Source: Streptomyces katrae (GTDB taxonomy: Bacteria > Actinomycetota > Actinomycetes > Streptomycetales > Streptomycetaceae). Taken from it: 5,788 nt of DNA. Positions 1 to 5,287 of this stretch are shown piece by piece. Where the stretch lies: positions 1-5,788 of the forward strand of contig NZ_JZWV01001194.1 of NCBI RefSeq assembly GCF_000966975.1, in the 5' to 3' direction. The translations under genes and the position numbers were made by a program. Within the stretch, counting starts at the first letter, position 1. Every line of letters begins with the position of its first letter. Below the pieces are notes generated by a model. It had not been told where the DNA came from. It saw only the letters and a list, made by a program, of their open reading frames with translations, and ran no database searches.

Positions 1-28
1 GTGCACACCGATCGGACACACTGAACCC

Positions 29-442
29 ATGTCGATTCACCAGAACCTGCTCGGGGGCCCCGCCCCCACCCACCTGCCCGACGAGCCCGCGCCCCGCGAG
101 GCCCTCGCCGCCGGTACCGCCGCCGCCGAGGTGGCCGCAGCCCACCCGACCTCCTCCCTCGCCTGGGCCGCCCTCGCCGACGAGGCCTTCGCCGCCGGCC
201 GGACGGTCGAGTCCTACGCGTACGCCCGTACGGGCTACCACCGCGGCCTGGACGCCCTGCGCCGCGCCGGCTGGAAGGGCCACGGCCCGGTGCCGTGGGA
301 GCACGAGCCGAACCGCGGCTTCCTGCGCGCCCTGCACGCCCTGGCCCGGGCCGCCGGGGCCATCGGCGAGAAGGACGAGTACGAGCGCTGCTCGACCTTC
401 CTGCGCGACTCCTCCCCGACCGCCGCGGACACGCTCGCGTAA
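29..442 (+). CDS. DUF3151 domain-containing protein
   Basis: A 137-residue soluble protein that I recognise as the actinobacterial DUF3151 family; its biochemical function is unknown. The length is normal and the whole chain looks like family sequence. It opens with MSIHQNLLGGPAPTHLP, has a TPR-like alpha-helical stretch (SSLAWAALADEAF, about residues 42-54), then a tract rich in Tyr, Arg and Trp (ESYAYARTGYHRGLDALRRAGWKG, given here only by its position, about residues 61-84), the segment VPWEHEPNRGFLRALHALARA (about 88-108) and a C-terminal YERCSTFLRD. There are no signal peptide or membrane segments. The ATG fits the family N-terminus, but no clear Shine-Dalgarno sequence is visible in the 28 nt before it. 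It is separated from kynA by 129 nt, so a shared transcript is possible but not shown. Family call is secure; function is not inferred. Confidence 0.9.
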   Translation: MSIHQNLLGGPAPTHLPDEPAPREALAAGTAAAEVAAAHPTSSLAWAALADEAFAAGRTVESYAYARTGYHRGLDALRRAGWKGHGPVPWEHEPNRGFLRALHALARAAGAIGEKDEYERCSTFLRDSSPTAADTLA

Positions 443-571
443 CGGCCGGGACGAGTGCCCTAGAGGCGCCCCGGATCTCCTGTTTATGATGCGAGGCAGG
501 GGACCGGGGCTCCACTTACCCAATCGGAAGGAGCGGACCGCTACCCGGAAGCACGTGTCGAGGAGACAGCG
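443..571 (+). promoter_or_regulatory. Intergenic region upstream of kynA, probable kyn promoter
   Basis: This 129-nt gap precedes the first kyn gene. TATGAT at 485-490 resembles a -10 box, but no good -35 hexamer lies 16-18 nt upstream, so sigma recognition is uncertain. An 11-bp palindrome, AGCGG-A-CCGCT, sits at 532-542 and could be a small operator. A possible weak hairpin pairs CCGGG (446-450) with CCCGG (470-474) just after the DUF3151 stop. No Trp-rich leader peptide is visible, so tryptophan attenuation is not supported. Promoter placement is inference. Confidence 0.35.
560..565 (+). promoter_or_regulatory. Ribosome binding site of kynA
   Basis: GAGGAG lies 6 nt before the ATG at 572. 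It is a strong Shine-Dalgarno match and fixes the kynA start. Confidence 0.75.
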
Positions 572-1420
572 ATGTCGCACGCCCTTGATGCCTCCGGAGC
601 CGGTTCGGACACCCCGAACCTCGACTTCGCAGGCACCACCCCGTACGAGGACTACGTCCAGGCGGACGTCCTCACCCACCTCCAGCACCTGCGCTCGGAC
701 GATCCCGGCGAGATGGTCTTCCTGGTCACCACCCAGGTCATGGAGCTGTGGTTCACCGTCATCGTCCACGAGTGGGAGACCGCCGCCCGCGCCCTGCGCG
801 AGGACGACCTCCCGGTGGCGATGGACGCGCTGAAACGATCCCTCAGGGAGCTGGAGGCGCTCAACCACTCCTGGCGGCCGCTGGCCCAGCTCACCCCCGC
901 GCAGTTCAACGCCTACCGCGGCGCCCTCGGCGAGGGTTCCGGTTTCCAGTCCGCGATGTACCGCCGGATGGAGTTCCTCCTCGGCGAGAAGTCCGCGTCC
1001 ATGCTGGTCCCGCACCGCGGCGCCCCGCGCGTCCACGCCGAGCTGGAGAAGGCCCTCCAGGAGCCCAGCCTCTACGACGAGACCCTGCGCCTGCTCGCCC
1101 GCCGCGGCCTGCCCGTCCCGCAGTCGGTCCTCGACCGGGACCTCTCCCAGCGCTACGAGCCCTCCGCCGCGGTCGAGGCCGTCTGGACGGAGCTCTACGC
1201 CGACCCCGCCGGCACCCACGCCGACCTGCACCGCCTCGGTGAGGTCCTCACCGACGTGGCCGAGCTGGTCTGGCGCTGGCGCAACGACCACCTGGTCGCC
1301 ACCCGCCGCGCGATGGGCGCCAAGACCGGCACGGGCGGCTCCGCCGGGGTGACCTGGCTGGAGAAGCGCGCGACGAAGAACGTCTTCCCCGAGCTCTGGA
1401 CGGCCCGCAGCCATGTCTGA
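572..1420 (+). CDS. kynA: Tryptophan 2,3-dioxygenase
   Basis: A heme enzyme that opens the indole ring of L-tryptophan with O2 to give N-formylkynurenine, the first and committing step of the kynurenine route; cytosolic. The 282-residue length is normal for a bacterial TDO. Visible family signatures are PYEDYVQADVLTHL (24-37), QVMELWF (55-61), an Arg at 116 aligned with the substrate-carboxylate Arg, SGFQS (123-127), the proximal heme-ligand His at about 240 in WRNDH, TGTGGSAG (252-259) and the C-terminal VFPELW. One oddity is that the usual HDE motif carrying the distal catalytic His reads PGE (45-47), and the usual HQ before ELW reads TQ (54-55). The gene is preceded by a strong ribosome binding site and overlaps kynU by 8 nt, so the two are surely cotranscribed. 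The family assignment is secure; the effect of the substitutions is unknown. Confidence 0.95.
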   Translation: MSHALDASGAGSDTPNLDFAGTTPYEDYVQADVLTHLQHLRSDDPGEMVFLVTTQVMELWFTVIVHEWETAARALREDDLPVAMDALKRSLRELEALNHSWRPLAQLTPAQFNAYRGALGEGSGFQSAMYRRMEFLLGEKSASMLVPHRGAPRVHAELEKALQEPSLYDETLRLLARRGLPVPQSVLDRDLSQRYEPSAAVEAVWTELYADPAGTHADLHRLGEVLTDVAELVWRWRNDHLVATRRAMGAKTGTGGSAGVTWLEKRATKNVFPELWTARSHV

Positions 1421-2651
1421 CGCGATACTCCAGGACCCCCAGGACCCCCAGGACCCCCAGGACCTTCAGGACCTTCAGGCCCGTGCCGCCCGCCTGGACG
1501 CCGAGGACCCCCTCGCCAAGCACCGCGAGCGCTTCACCCTCCCCGAGGGCGTGGTCTACCTCGACGGGAACTCCCTCGGCGCGCTCCCGGCGGGCGTCCC
1601 CGGCGCGGTGGCCGACGTGGTCCACCGCCAGTGGGGCGAGCTCCTCATCCGCTCCTGGGACGAGAGCGGCTGGTGGACCGCCCCCGAGCGGATCGGCGAC
1701 CGCATCGCCCCGCTGATCGGCGCCGCCCCCGGCCAGGTCACCGTCGGCGACTCCACCAGCGTCAACCTCTTCAAGGCCCTCGTCGGCGCCGCCCGCCTGG
1801 CCGCGCCCGGCCGCACCCGGATGCTGGTCGACGCCACCACCTTCCCCACCGACGGCTACATCGCAGCCTCCGCCGCCCGGATGACCGGCCTGGACCTCGT
1901 CCCGGTCGACCCGTCCGAAGCGGCGGCCGCGATGGACGACCGTACGGCCGTGGTCCTCCTCAACCACGTCGACTACCGCACCGGCCGGCTCCACGACCTG
2001 CCCGCCCTCACCGGGGCCGCCCACGCCGCGGGCGCGCTGATCGTCTGGGACCTCTGCCACACGGCCGGCGCCCTCCCGGTCGGTCTCGATGCGCACGCCG
2101 TCGACCTCGCGGTCGGCTGCACGTACAAGTACCTCAACGGCGGGCCCGGCTCCCCGGCGTACATCTACGTCGCCGAGCGCCACCAGGGTGCTTTCGACTC
2201 CCCGCTCCCCGGCTGGAACAGCCACGCCGAGCCCTTCGCGATGACGCCGGAGTACGCGCCCGCCCAGGGCGCCGCCCGGGCCCGCGTCGGGACCCCGGAC
2301 ATCCTGTCCATGCTGGCGCTGGAGTCGGCCCTGGACGCCTGGGAGGACGTGGACATCGAGGCGGTCCGCGCCAAGTCGCTGGCCCTGACCGACTTCTTCC
2401 TGGAGTGCGTGGCGGCGTACGTCCCGGCGGGCGCGGTCGAGGTGGTCACCCCGTTGGAGCACGCCCGCCGCGGCAGCCAGGTTTCCCTGCGCACGGACGG
2501 CGCCCGCGCGGTGATGACGGAGCTCATCTCCCGGGGCATCGTGGGCGACTTCCGCGCCCCCGACGTCCTGCGCTTCGGTTTCACCCCGCTCTACGTCGGT
2601 TTCGCCGACGCCGAGCGCGCGGCGCGCACGCTGGGTCACATTTTCGGGTGA
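1413..2651 (+). CDS. kynU: Kynureninase
   Basis: A PLP-dependent fold-type I enzyme that hydrolyses L-kynurenine to anthranilate and L-alanine. The 412 residues match the family length. Signatures are YLDGNSLG (49-56), DSTSVNLFK (113-121), the PLP-contacting Asp in WDLCHTAG (about D213), the Schiff-base lysine in GCTYKYLNGGPG (about K239), LPGWNSH (265-271) and RVGTPDILSM (291-300). The ATG lies inside the last codons of kynA and has no convincing Shine-Dalgarno sequence, which suggests translational coupling. No other in-frame start is available until well into the conserved region. Residues 7-21 are encoded by a 9-bp tandem repeat giving (QDP)3(QDL)2, ahead of the catalytic domain and probably disordered. 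A strong hairpin follows 24 nt after the stop. Confidence 0.95.
   Translation: MSDAILQDPQDPQDPQDLQDLQARAARLDAEDPLAKHRERFTLPEGVVYLDGNSLGALPAGVPGAVADVVHRQWGELLIRSWDESGWWTAPERIGDRIAPLIGAAPGQVTVGDSTSVNLFKALVGAARLAAPGRTRMLVDATTFPTDGYIAASAARMTGLDLVPVDPSEAAAAMDDRTAVVLLNHVDYRTGRLHDLPALTGAAHAAGALIVWDLCHTAGALPVGLDAHAVDLAVGCTYKYLNGGPGSPAYIYVAERHQGAFDSPLPGWNSHAEPFAMTPEYAPAQGAARARVGTPDILSMLALESALDAWEDVDIEAVRAKSLALTDFFLECVAAYVPAGAVEVVTPLEHARRGSQVSLRTDGARAVMTELISRGIVGDFRAPDVLRFGFTPLYVGFADAERAARTLGHIFG
1431..1475 (+). repeat. In-frame 9-bp tandem repeat in kynU, five units
   Basis: Three perfect CAGGACCCC units are followed by two CAGGACCTT units, all in frame, encoding Gln-Asp-Pro three times and Gln-Asp-Leu twice. 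Any gain or loss of whole units keeps the reading frame. The location, just after the coupled start and before the conserved domain, means copy number should be tolerated. Confidence 0.93.
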
Positions 2652-2675
2652 CGCGGTAGCGAAACGTCACACCAC

Positions 2676-2707
2676 GAGGCGGGCGGGGCTACGGCTCCGC
2701 CCGCCTC
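2676..2707 (+). terminator. GC-rich hairpin terminator after kynU
   Basis: GAGGCGGGCGG (2676-2686) is the exact reverse complement of CCGCCCGCCTC (2697-2707). Pairing continues inward with one G-T wobble to a stem of 14 pairs (2676-2689 with 2694-2707), closed by a C(TACG)G tetraloop, an unusually stable loop class. No T-run follows, which is normal for actinomycete terminators. It probably separates the kynAU transcript from the downstream hydrolase. Confidence 0.8.
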
Positions 2708-2839
2708 CGTGCGGACTCGTCCCGGCGGCTAGGGGCACGTGGCAGCCTGATACGGTCCCGCTCTGCCGGAAACACCGGAACATCTGTCCCGGCTGTCACA
2801 CGCGTTGCTGTCACACGAGTTAACCGAGAGGTCGAGCCG
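2708..2839 (+). promoter_or_regulatory. Presumed promoter and 5' leader of the hydrolase gene
   Basis: This region follows the kynU hairpin and must hold a promoter if the hydrolase is transcribed independently. GATACGGT around 2749-2756 resembles a Streptomyces -10 element (TACGGT), but no clear -35 is visible. Two short tandem repeats lie between it and the gene: CCGGAA twice (2766-2771 and 2775-2780) and a 15-bp repeat at 2792-2821. GAGAGG (2826-2831), 8 nt before the ATG, is a reasonable ribosome binding site. Confidence 0.4.
2792..2821 (+). repeat. Tandem 15-bp direct repeat before the hydrolase gene
   Basis: GCTGTCACACGCGTT (2792-2806) is immediately followed by GCTGTCACACGAGTT (2807-2821), matching at 14 of 15 positions. 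The copies end 18 nt before the start codon. The core GTCACAC also occurs at 2666-2672, just after the kynU stop. It could be a pair of regulator binding sites in the leader or promoter, or a simple local duplication. Confidence 0.8.
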
Positions 2840-3715
2840 ATGACGGACCCCGCAGTCGAACGGGACGCCGCCGAGGCCGCCGCGGCCTTCGCGCACCCCC
2901 CGGTCGCACCGGACGCGAGCGCCGCGTACGGGGAACACGCCGACCAGGTCATCGACTTCTACGCCCCGCGCGGGGACCTGACGGGCCCGGCCCCGCTCGT
3001 CGTCGTCCTGCACGGGGGCGCCTGGCGCGCCCCGTACGACCGTCAGCACGTCACCCCGTTCGCCGACTTCCTGGCCCGGCGGGGTTTCGCCGTCGCCAAC
3101 GTCGAGTACCGGCGCGGGAGTTCCCTGCCGCACCAGGGCGCCGAGGGCCCGGTCGCGGGCCGCTGGCCGGAGACCTTCGACGACGTCGCCGCCGCCATGG
3201 ACGCCCTGCCGGGCCTGCTCGCGTCCGCCCTCCCGACGGCCGACCCCCGCAGGACGGTCGTCACCGGCCACTCGGCGGGCGGCCACCTCGCCCTGTGGGC
3301 CGCCGCCCGGCACGTCCTCCCGTCCGGCTCCCCGTGGCGGCTGCCTTCCCCGCCGGAGCTGCGCGGCGTGGTGGCGCTGGCCCCCATCGCGGACTTCGAG
3401 GTCGCGGAGAAGCTCGGCGTGTGCGGCGGGGCCTCCGCCCAGCTGCTGGGCGGCCCGGCCCACTGGGACGCCCGCCGCCCCTCGGCGGACCCCGCCTCGC
3501 TCCTGCCGACGGGCATCGCTACGACGGTGGTCCAGGGGCGGGAGGACATCGTGGTCCCGCCGGCGGTGGCGGAGTCGTACGTGGCCGCGGCGGCGAAGGC
3601 GGGGGAGATGGTGGGCCTGACGCTGGTCGAGGGGGTCGGTCACTTCCCGCTGATCGACCCGGCGGCGGACGCCTGCGCGGTGGTGGCGGAGGAGATCTCG
3701 CAGCTGGCCTGGTAG
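2840..3715 (+). CDS. Alpha/beta hydrolase, probable N-formylkynurenine formamidase
   Basis: A 291-residue soluble alpha/beta-hydrolase fold enzyme. The oxyanion-hole motif HGGAW is at 58-62, the nucleophile elbow GHSAGGH at 143-149 (Ser145), and the likely acid and base are Asp236 in GREDIVVP and His268 in VGHFPLIDP, which completes a Ser-Asp-His triad. HGGxW with GHSAGGH is the pattern of the BNA7/AFMID-type arylformamidases, which convert N-formylkynurenine to kynurenine and formate. That is exactly the step missing between the adjacent kynA and kynU products, so context supports the assignment. It is unlike the metal-dependent cyclase-type KynB. Related lipases and carboxylesterases share these motifs, so a general esterase remains possible. 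The ATG is preceded by GAGAGG, 8 nt upstream. The last 76 nt are overlapped by a gene on the other strand. Confidence 0.8.
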   Translation: MTDPAVERDAAEAAAAFAHPPVAPDASAAYGEHADQVIDFYAPRGDLTGPAPLVVVLHGGAWRAPYDRQHVTPFADFLARRGFAVANVEYRRGSSLPHQGAEGPVAGRWPETFDDVAAAMDALPGLLASALPTADPRRTVVTGHSAGGHLALWAAARHVLPSGSPWRLPSPPELRGVVALAPIADFEVAEKLGVCGGASAQLLGGPAHWDARRPSADPASLLPTGIATTVVQGREDIVVPPAVAESYVAAAAKAGEMVGLTLVEGVGHFPLIDPAADACAVVAEEISQLAW

Positions 3716-4098
3716 AGCCCGGCGGCGCGGTGCAGCAGCAGGGCGTGGAACCGGTCCTCGGCCTTGGGCGGACACCGCCAGGCCAGGGGCCAGGCCCCGT
3801 CCAGGGCGGGGACGGGGATGTACGTGGTCCGGCGCGGCCCGGCCGTGAGCCGCCGGAACCCGGGCGGCCACATGCGGTACTGGGCACTGCCGACCGGGAT
3901 CAGGAAGTAGACCGGCCGGCGCCCGTTGGCCTGCACGACGATGGGCCCGGGGTCACCGCCCGTGAGCGTGACGAGCAGATCGGCGAGGTCCCGTCCCATG
4001 TCACCGTCCACACGTAGGGCGTCAAACTGCACGCCGGCCTTGCGGAACGCGATCCCGGCGGGCGGGAGCCAGGTGGGGGTGTCACTTTCAGTGTTCAT
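3640..4098 (-). CDS. Uncharacterised protein divergent from the XRE regulator
   Basis: A 152-residue protein with no function that I can assign. It resembles small, variable Streptomyces proteins that I associate with XRE/DUF397 loci. Visible features are WLPPAGIAFRKAG (10-22), FDALRVDGDMGRDLADLL (25-42), a central strand-like segment RPVYFLIPVGSAQYRMWPPG (61-80), a basic patch FRRLTAGPRR (81-90) and YIPVPALDGAWPLAWRCPP (93-111). There is no signal peptide or membrane segment. Codon use is GC-biased as expected of a real gene. No Shine-Dalgarno sequence precedes the ATG at 4098, so it may be leaderless or start elsewhere. Residues 129-152 are encoded antisense to the end of the hydrolase and probably lie outside the family core. 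The divergent layout suggests it shares an operator with the regulator. Confidence 0.65.
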   Translation of the reverse strand: MNTESDTPTWLPPAGIAFRKAGVQFDALRVDGDMGRDLADLLVTLTGGDPGPIVVQANGRRPVYFLIPVGSAQYRMWPPGFRRLTAGPRRTTYIPVPALDGAWPLAWRCPPKAEDRFHALLLHRAAGLYQASCEISSATTAQASAAGSISGK

Positions 4099-4196
4099 GC
4101 GCCAAGGGTGAGGGCTCAGCCCTACCGTTTTCCATAACGCTGAGTCGAGGGCTCGTAACGGTAGGGATTCGGCCGCGGCTGGTTGAGCCTGGTTGA
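4099..4196. promoter_or_regulatory. Divergent promoter region with operator-like repeats
   Basis: This is the space between the divergent starts. CCCTACCGTT (4120-4129) and AACGGTAGGG (4157-4166) form a perfect 10-bp inverted repeat, and TAACGCTGAG (4135-4144) is a 7-of-10 match to the right arm, TAACGGTAGG (4156-4165), 21 nt away. A separate palindrome, AGGGCT-C-AGCCCT, lies at 4111-4123, and GAGGGCTC is repeated directly at 4110-4117 and 4147-4154. TAGGGA (4162-4167) could serve as a -10 for the plus strand and TATGGA (complement of 4131-4136) for the minus strand; both are weak calls. Autoregulation by the XRE protein is the simplest reading. Confidence 0.55.
4120..4166. repeat. Perfect 10-bp inverted repeat, candidate XRE operator
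   Basis: The arms CCCTACCGTT (4120-4129) and AACGGTAGGG (4157-4166) are exact reverse complements with a 27-nt spacer. The spacer contains a third, degenerate copy, TAACGCTGAG (4135-4144), in the same orientation as the right arm. Arms spaced this far apart suit two separate protein sites better than an RNA hairpin. Confidence 0.75.
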
Positions 4197-4197
4197 G
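4179..4197 (+). repeat. 10-bp-period direct repeat at the XRE gene start
   Basis: CTGGTTGAG occurs at 4179-4187 and again at 4189-4197, a 10-bp period close to one helical turn. The second copy ends on the upstream candidate GTG codon of the regulator gene, so a protein bound here would cover the start region. Confidence 0.6.
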
Positions 4198-4211
4198 TGG
4201 GGGTGTACTCC

Positions 4212-5048
4212 ATGGCGAAGGCAGCCAACAAGGAGAGGGCGGGCGGAGCGACCCGTCTGGTGGCCCATCTGGCCCGCGTTCTGCGGGAGAAGGCGGGCTA
4301 CACCCAGACGGAACTGGGGAGGAAAATCGGGTATTCGGGTGCGGCGATCAGCGCGATGGAAACGTGCGCGCAGCCGGCGAGCGACGAAATGCTCGTCGAA
4401 CTCGAACGGGAGGTCGGCTGGGGCCTCGGCGTCTTCGAAATGGCGCGTGGACTGGTGCGGCTGGACAAATATCCGGCCCAGTTCCAGGACTTCATCGCCC
4501 TGGAGAGTCGTGTCCTTACCTTGTGCATGTTCGAGACGCTCGTGATCAATGGTCTGTTCCAGACCGAGGCATACGCACAGGCGTTGATCGCCGGCGGATA
4601 CCCCGTGCTGCCGGATCGCCGGGTCGCTGAGCTGGTCGAAGCTCGCATGGAGCGAACCGCGCTCTTCGAGCGTGAGCCGACCGCGTTGATCGAACTCATC
4701 CTGGACGAGTCAGCGTTGCTGCGTGGCGTCGGCAGCCCCGACATCATGCGGGGCCAGCTCCGGCACCTTGCCGAGCTGGCCAAGCGCCGTAATGTGACGG
4801 TGCAGGTCCTGCCTCTGAACTGCGGGTTCACAGGTGAGCATGCGGGCGCCCGTGGTGGGCTGACCATCCTAGAAACCGCCGATCACGAACACCTCGCCTA
4901 CATGGAGGCGCAGGACGAGAGTGTGATGATCAGCGACCCGGGAATGGTGAGCATGTACTCGCAACGGTATGCGAAGATCCGCGCACAGGCCTTGGGCCCA
5001 CGTGAATCGCTGGGCCTCATCGAGCGGTTGGCGGGTGATCGGCAGTGA
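4212..5048 (+). CDS. XRE-family helix-turn-helix/DUF5753 transcriptional regulator
   Basis: A 278-residue DNA-binding regulator of the large Streptomyces family paired with DUF397 proteins. Numbered from the ATG, the helix-turn-helix covers about residues 15-70, with recognition motifs TQTELGRKIGYSGAAISAME (31-50). The DUF5753 domain covers about 90-272, with ETLVINGLFQTEAYAQAL (108-125), RMERTALF (145-152), the segment around LDESALLR (164-171), NVTVQVLP (194-201) and ISDPGMVSMYSQRY (240-253). I chose ATG 4212 because a G-rich tract (4199-4203) lies 8 nt upstream; GTG at 4197 or 4203 in the same frame would add five or three residues. Its stop overlaps the DUF397 start by 4 nt. Codons use more A/T at third positions than in the kyn genes, hinting at a different history. 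Regulated targets are unknown; autoregulation is likely. Confidence 0.93.
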   Translation: MAKAANKERAGGATRLVAHLARVLREKAGYTQTELGRKIGYSGAAISAMETCAQPASDEMLVELEREVGWGLGVFEMARGLVRLDKYPAQFQDFIALESRVLTLCMFETLVINGLFQTEAYAQALIAGGYPVLPDRRVAELVEARMERTALFEREPTALIELILDESALLRGVGSPDIMRGQLRHLAELAKRRNVTVQVLPLNCGFTGEHAGARGGLTILETADHEHLAYMEAQDESVMISDPGMVSMYSQRYAKIRAQALGPRESLGLIERLAGDRQ

Positions 5049-5287
5049 ACAACCATCTGCGGTGGTTCAAGTCCAGCTACAGCAGCGACGCCGGGGGCCA
5101 GTGCGTCGAAGTGGCCTACGACTGGCGGAAGTCGAGCTACAGCGACGGCGGTGGCGGCAACTGCGTGGAGGTCGCGGGGCGCCCCCACGCCGTCCACGTC
5201 CGGGACTCCAAGAACCTCGGCCCCACCCTCACCCTGGCCCCCAAGGCCTGGGCAGACTTCGCCAACTGGGCGGCCAGGCAGGCGTAG
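5045..5287 (+). CDS. DUF397 domain-containing protein with duplicated N-terminal motif
   Basis: An 80-residue protein of the DUF397 family, the usual partner of XRE/DUF5753 regulators. In Streptomyces such pairs (the WhiJ/BldB-related type) have been tied to development and antibiotic control, and some have been described as toxin-antitoxin-like. It starts with GTG in a GTGA overlap with the regulator stop, so translation is coupled. The family signature WxKSSYS...CVEVA appears twice, at residues 7-24 and 27-44, with 13 of 18 residues identical. It is followed by a single C-terminal half with HVRDSKNLGPTLTL (51-64) and WADFANWAA (69-77). The protein is therefore about one and a half DUF397 units. 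There are no membrane segments. The function here, presumably modulating the XRE partner, is inferred from gene pairing. Confidence 0.9.
   Translation: MNNHLRWFKSSYSSDAGGQCVEVAYDWRKSSYSDGGGGNCVEVAGRPHAVHVRDSKNLGPTLTLAPKAWADFANWAARQA
5063..5176 (+). repeat. Internal duplication inside the DUF397 gene
   Basis: Two 54-nt segments (5063-5116 and 5123-5176) encode WFKSSYSSDAGGQCVEVA and WRKSSYSDGGGGNCVEVA, separated by codons for Tyr-Asp. They are offset by exactly 60 nt and differ at several synonymous positions, which suggests the duplication is not very recent. Confidence 0.85.

Noticed and set aside
446..474. CCGGG/CCCGG hairpin after the DUF3151 gene as a terminator
   Set aside because: The stem is only 5 bp with a long, poorly pairing loop and no T-run, so it is not convincing in DNA of this GC content.
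486..833. ATG-started frame upstream of and overlapping kynA, considered as a leader peptide or small gene
   Set aside because: It has no Trp codons in its leader portion to support attenuation, and the rest is a frame-shifted shadow of kynA rich in Arg, Ser and Thr.
1248..2639. A 463-residue minus-strand open frame opposite kynA and kynU
   Set aside because: It is antisense to two well-conserved enzymes, its composition is low-complexity Gly/Arg/Ala/Val, and it shows no recognisable motif; long shadow frames are usual in DNA this GC-rich.
1631..2659. A 342-residue plus-strand frame overlapping kynU
   Set aside because: It is an out-of-frame reading of kynU, almost entirely Arg, Pro, Gly and Ala, with no ribosome binding site or family pattern.
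2729..3871. A 380-residue minus-strand open frame across the hydrolase gene
   Set aside because: It is the antisense shadow of the hydrolase, with Arg/Gly/Ala-rich composition and no domain signature.
4969..5286. N-terminal extension of the proline-rich protein back to ATG 4969
   Set aside because: This part is a frame-shifted reading of the XRE end and the DUF397 gene; the GTG at 5287, overlapping the DUF397 stop, is a better start.
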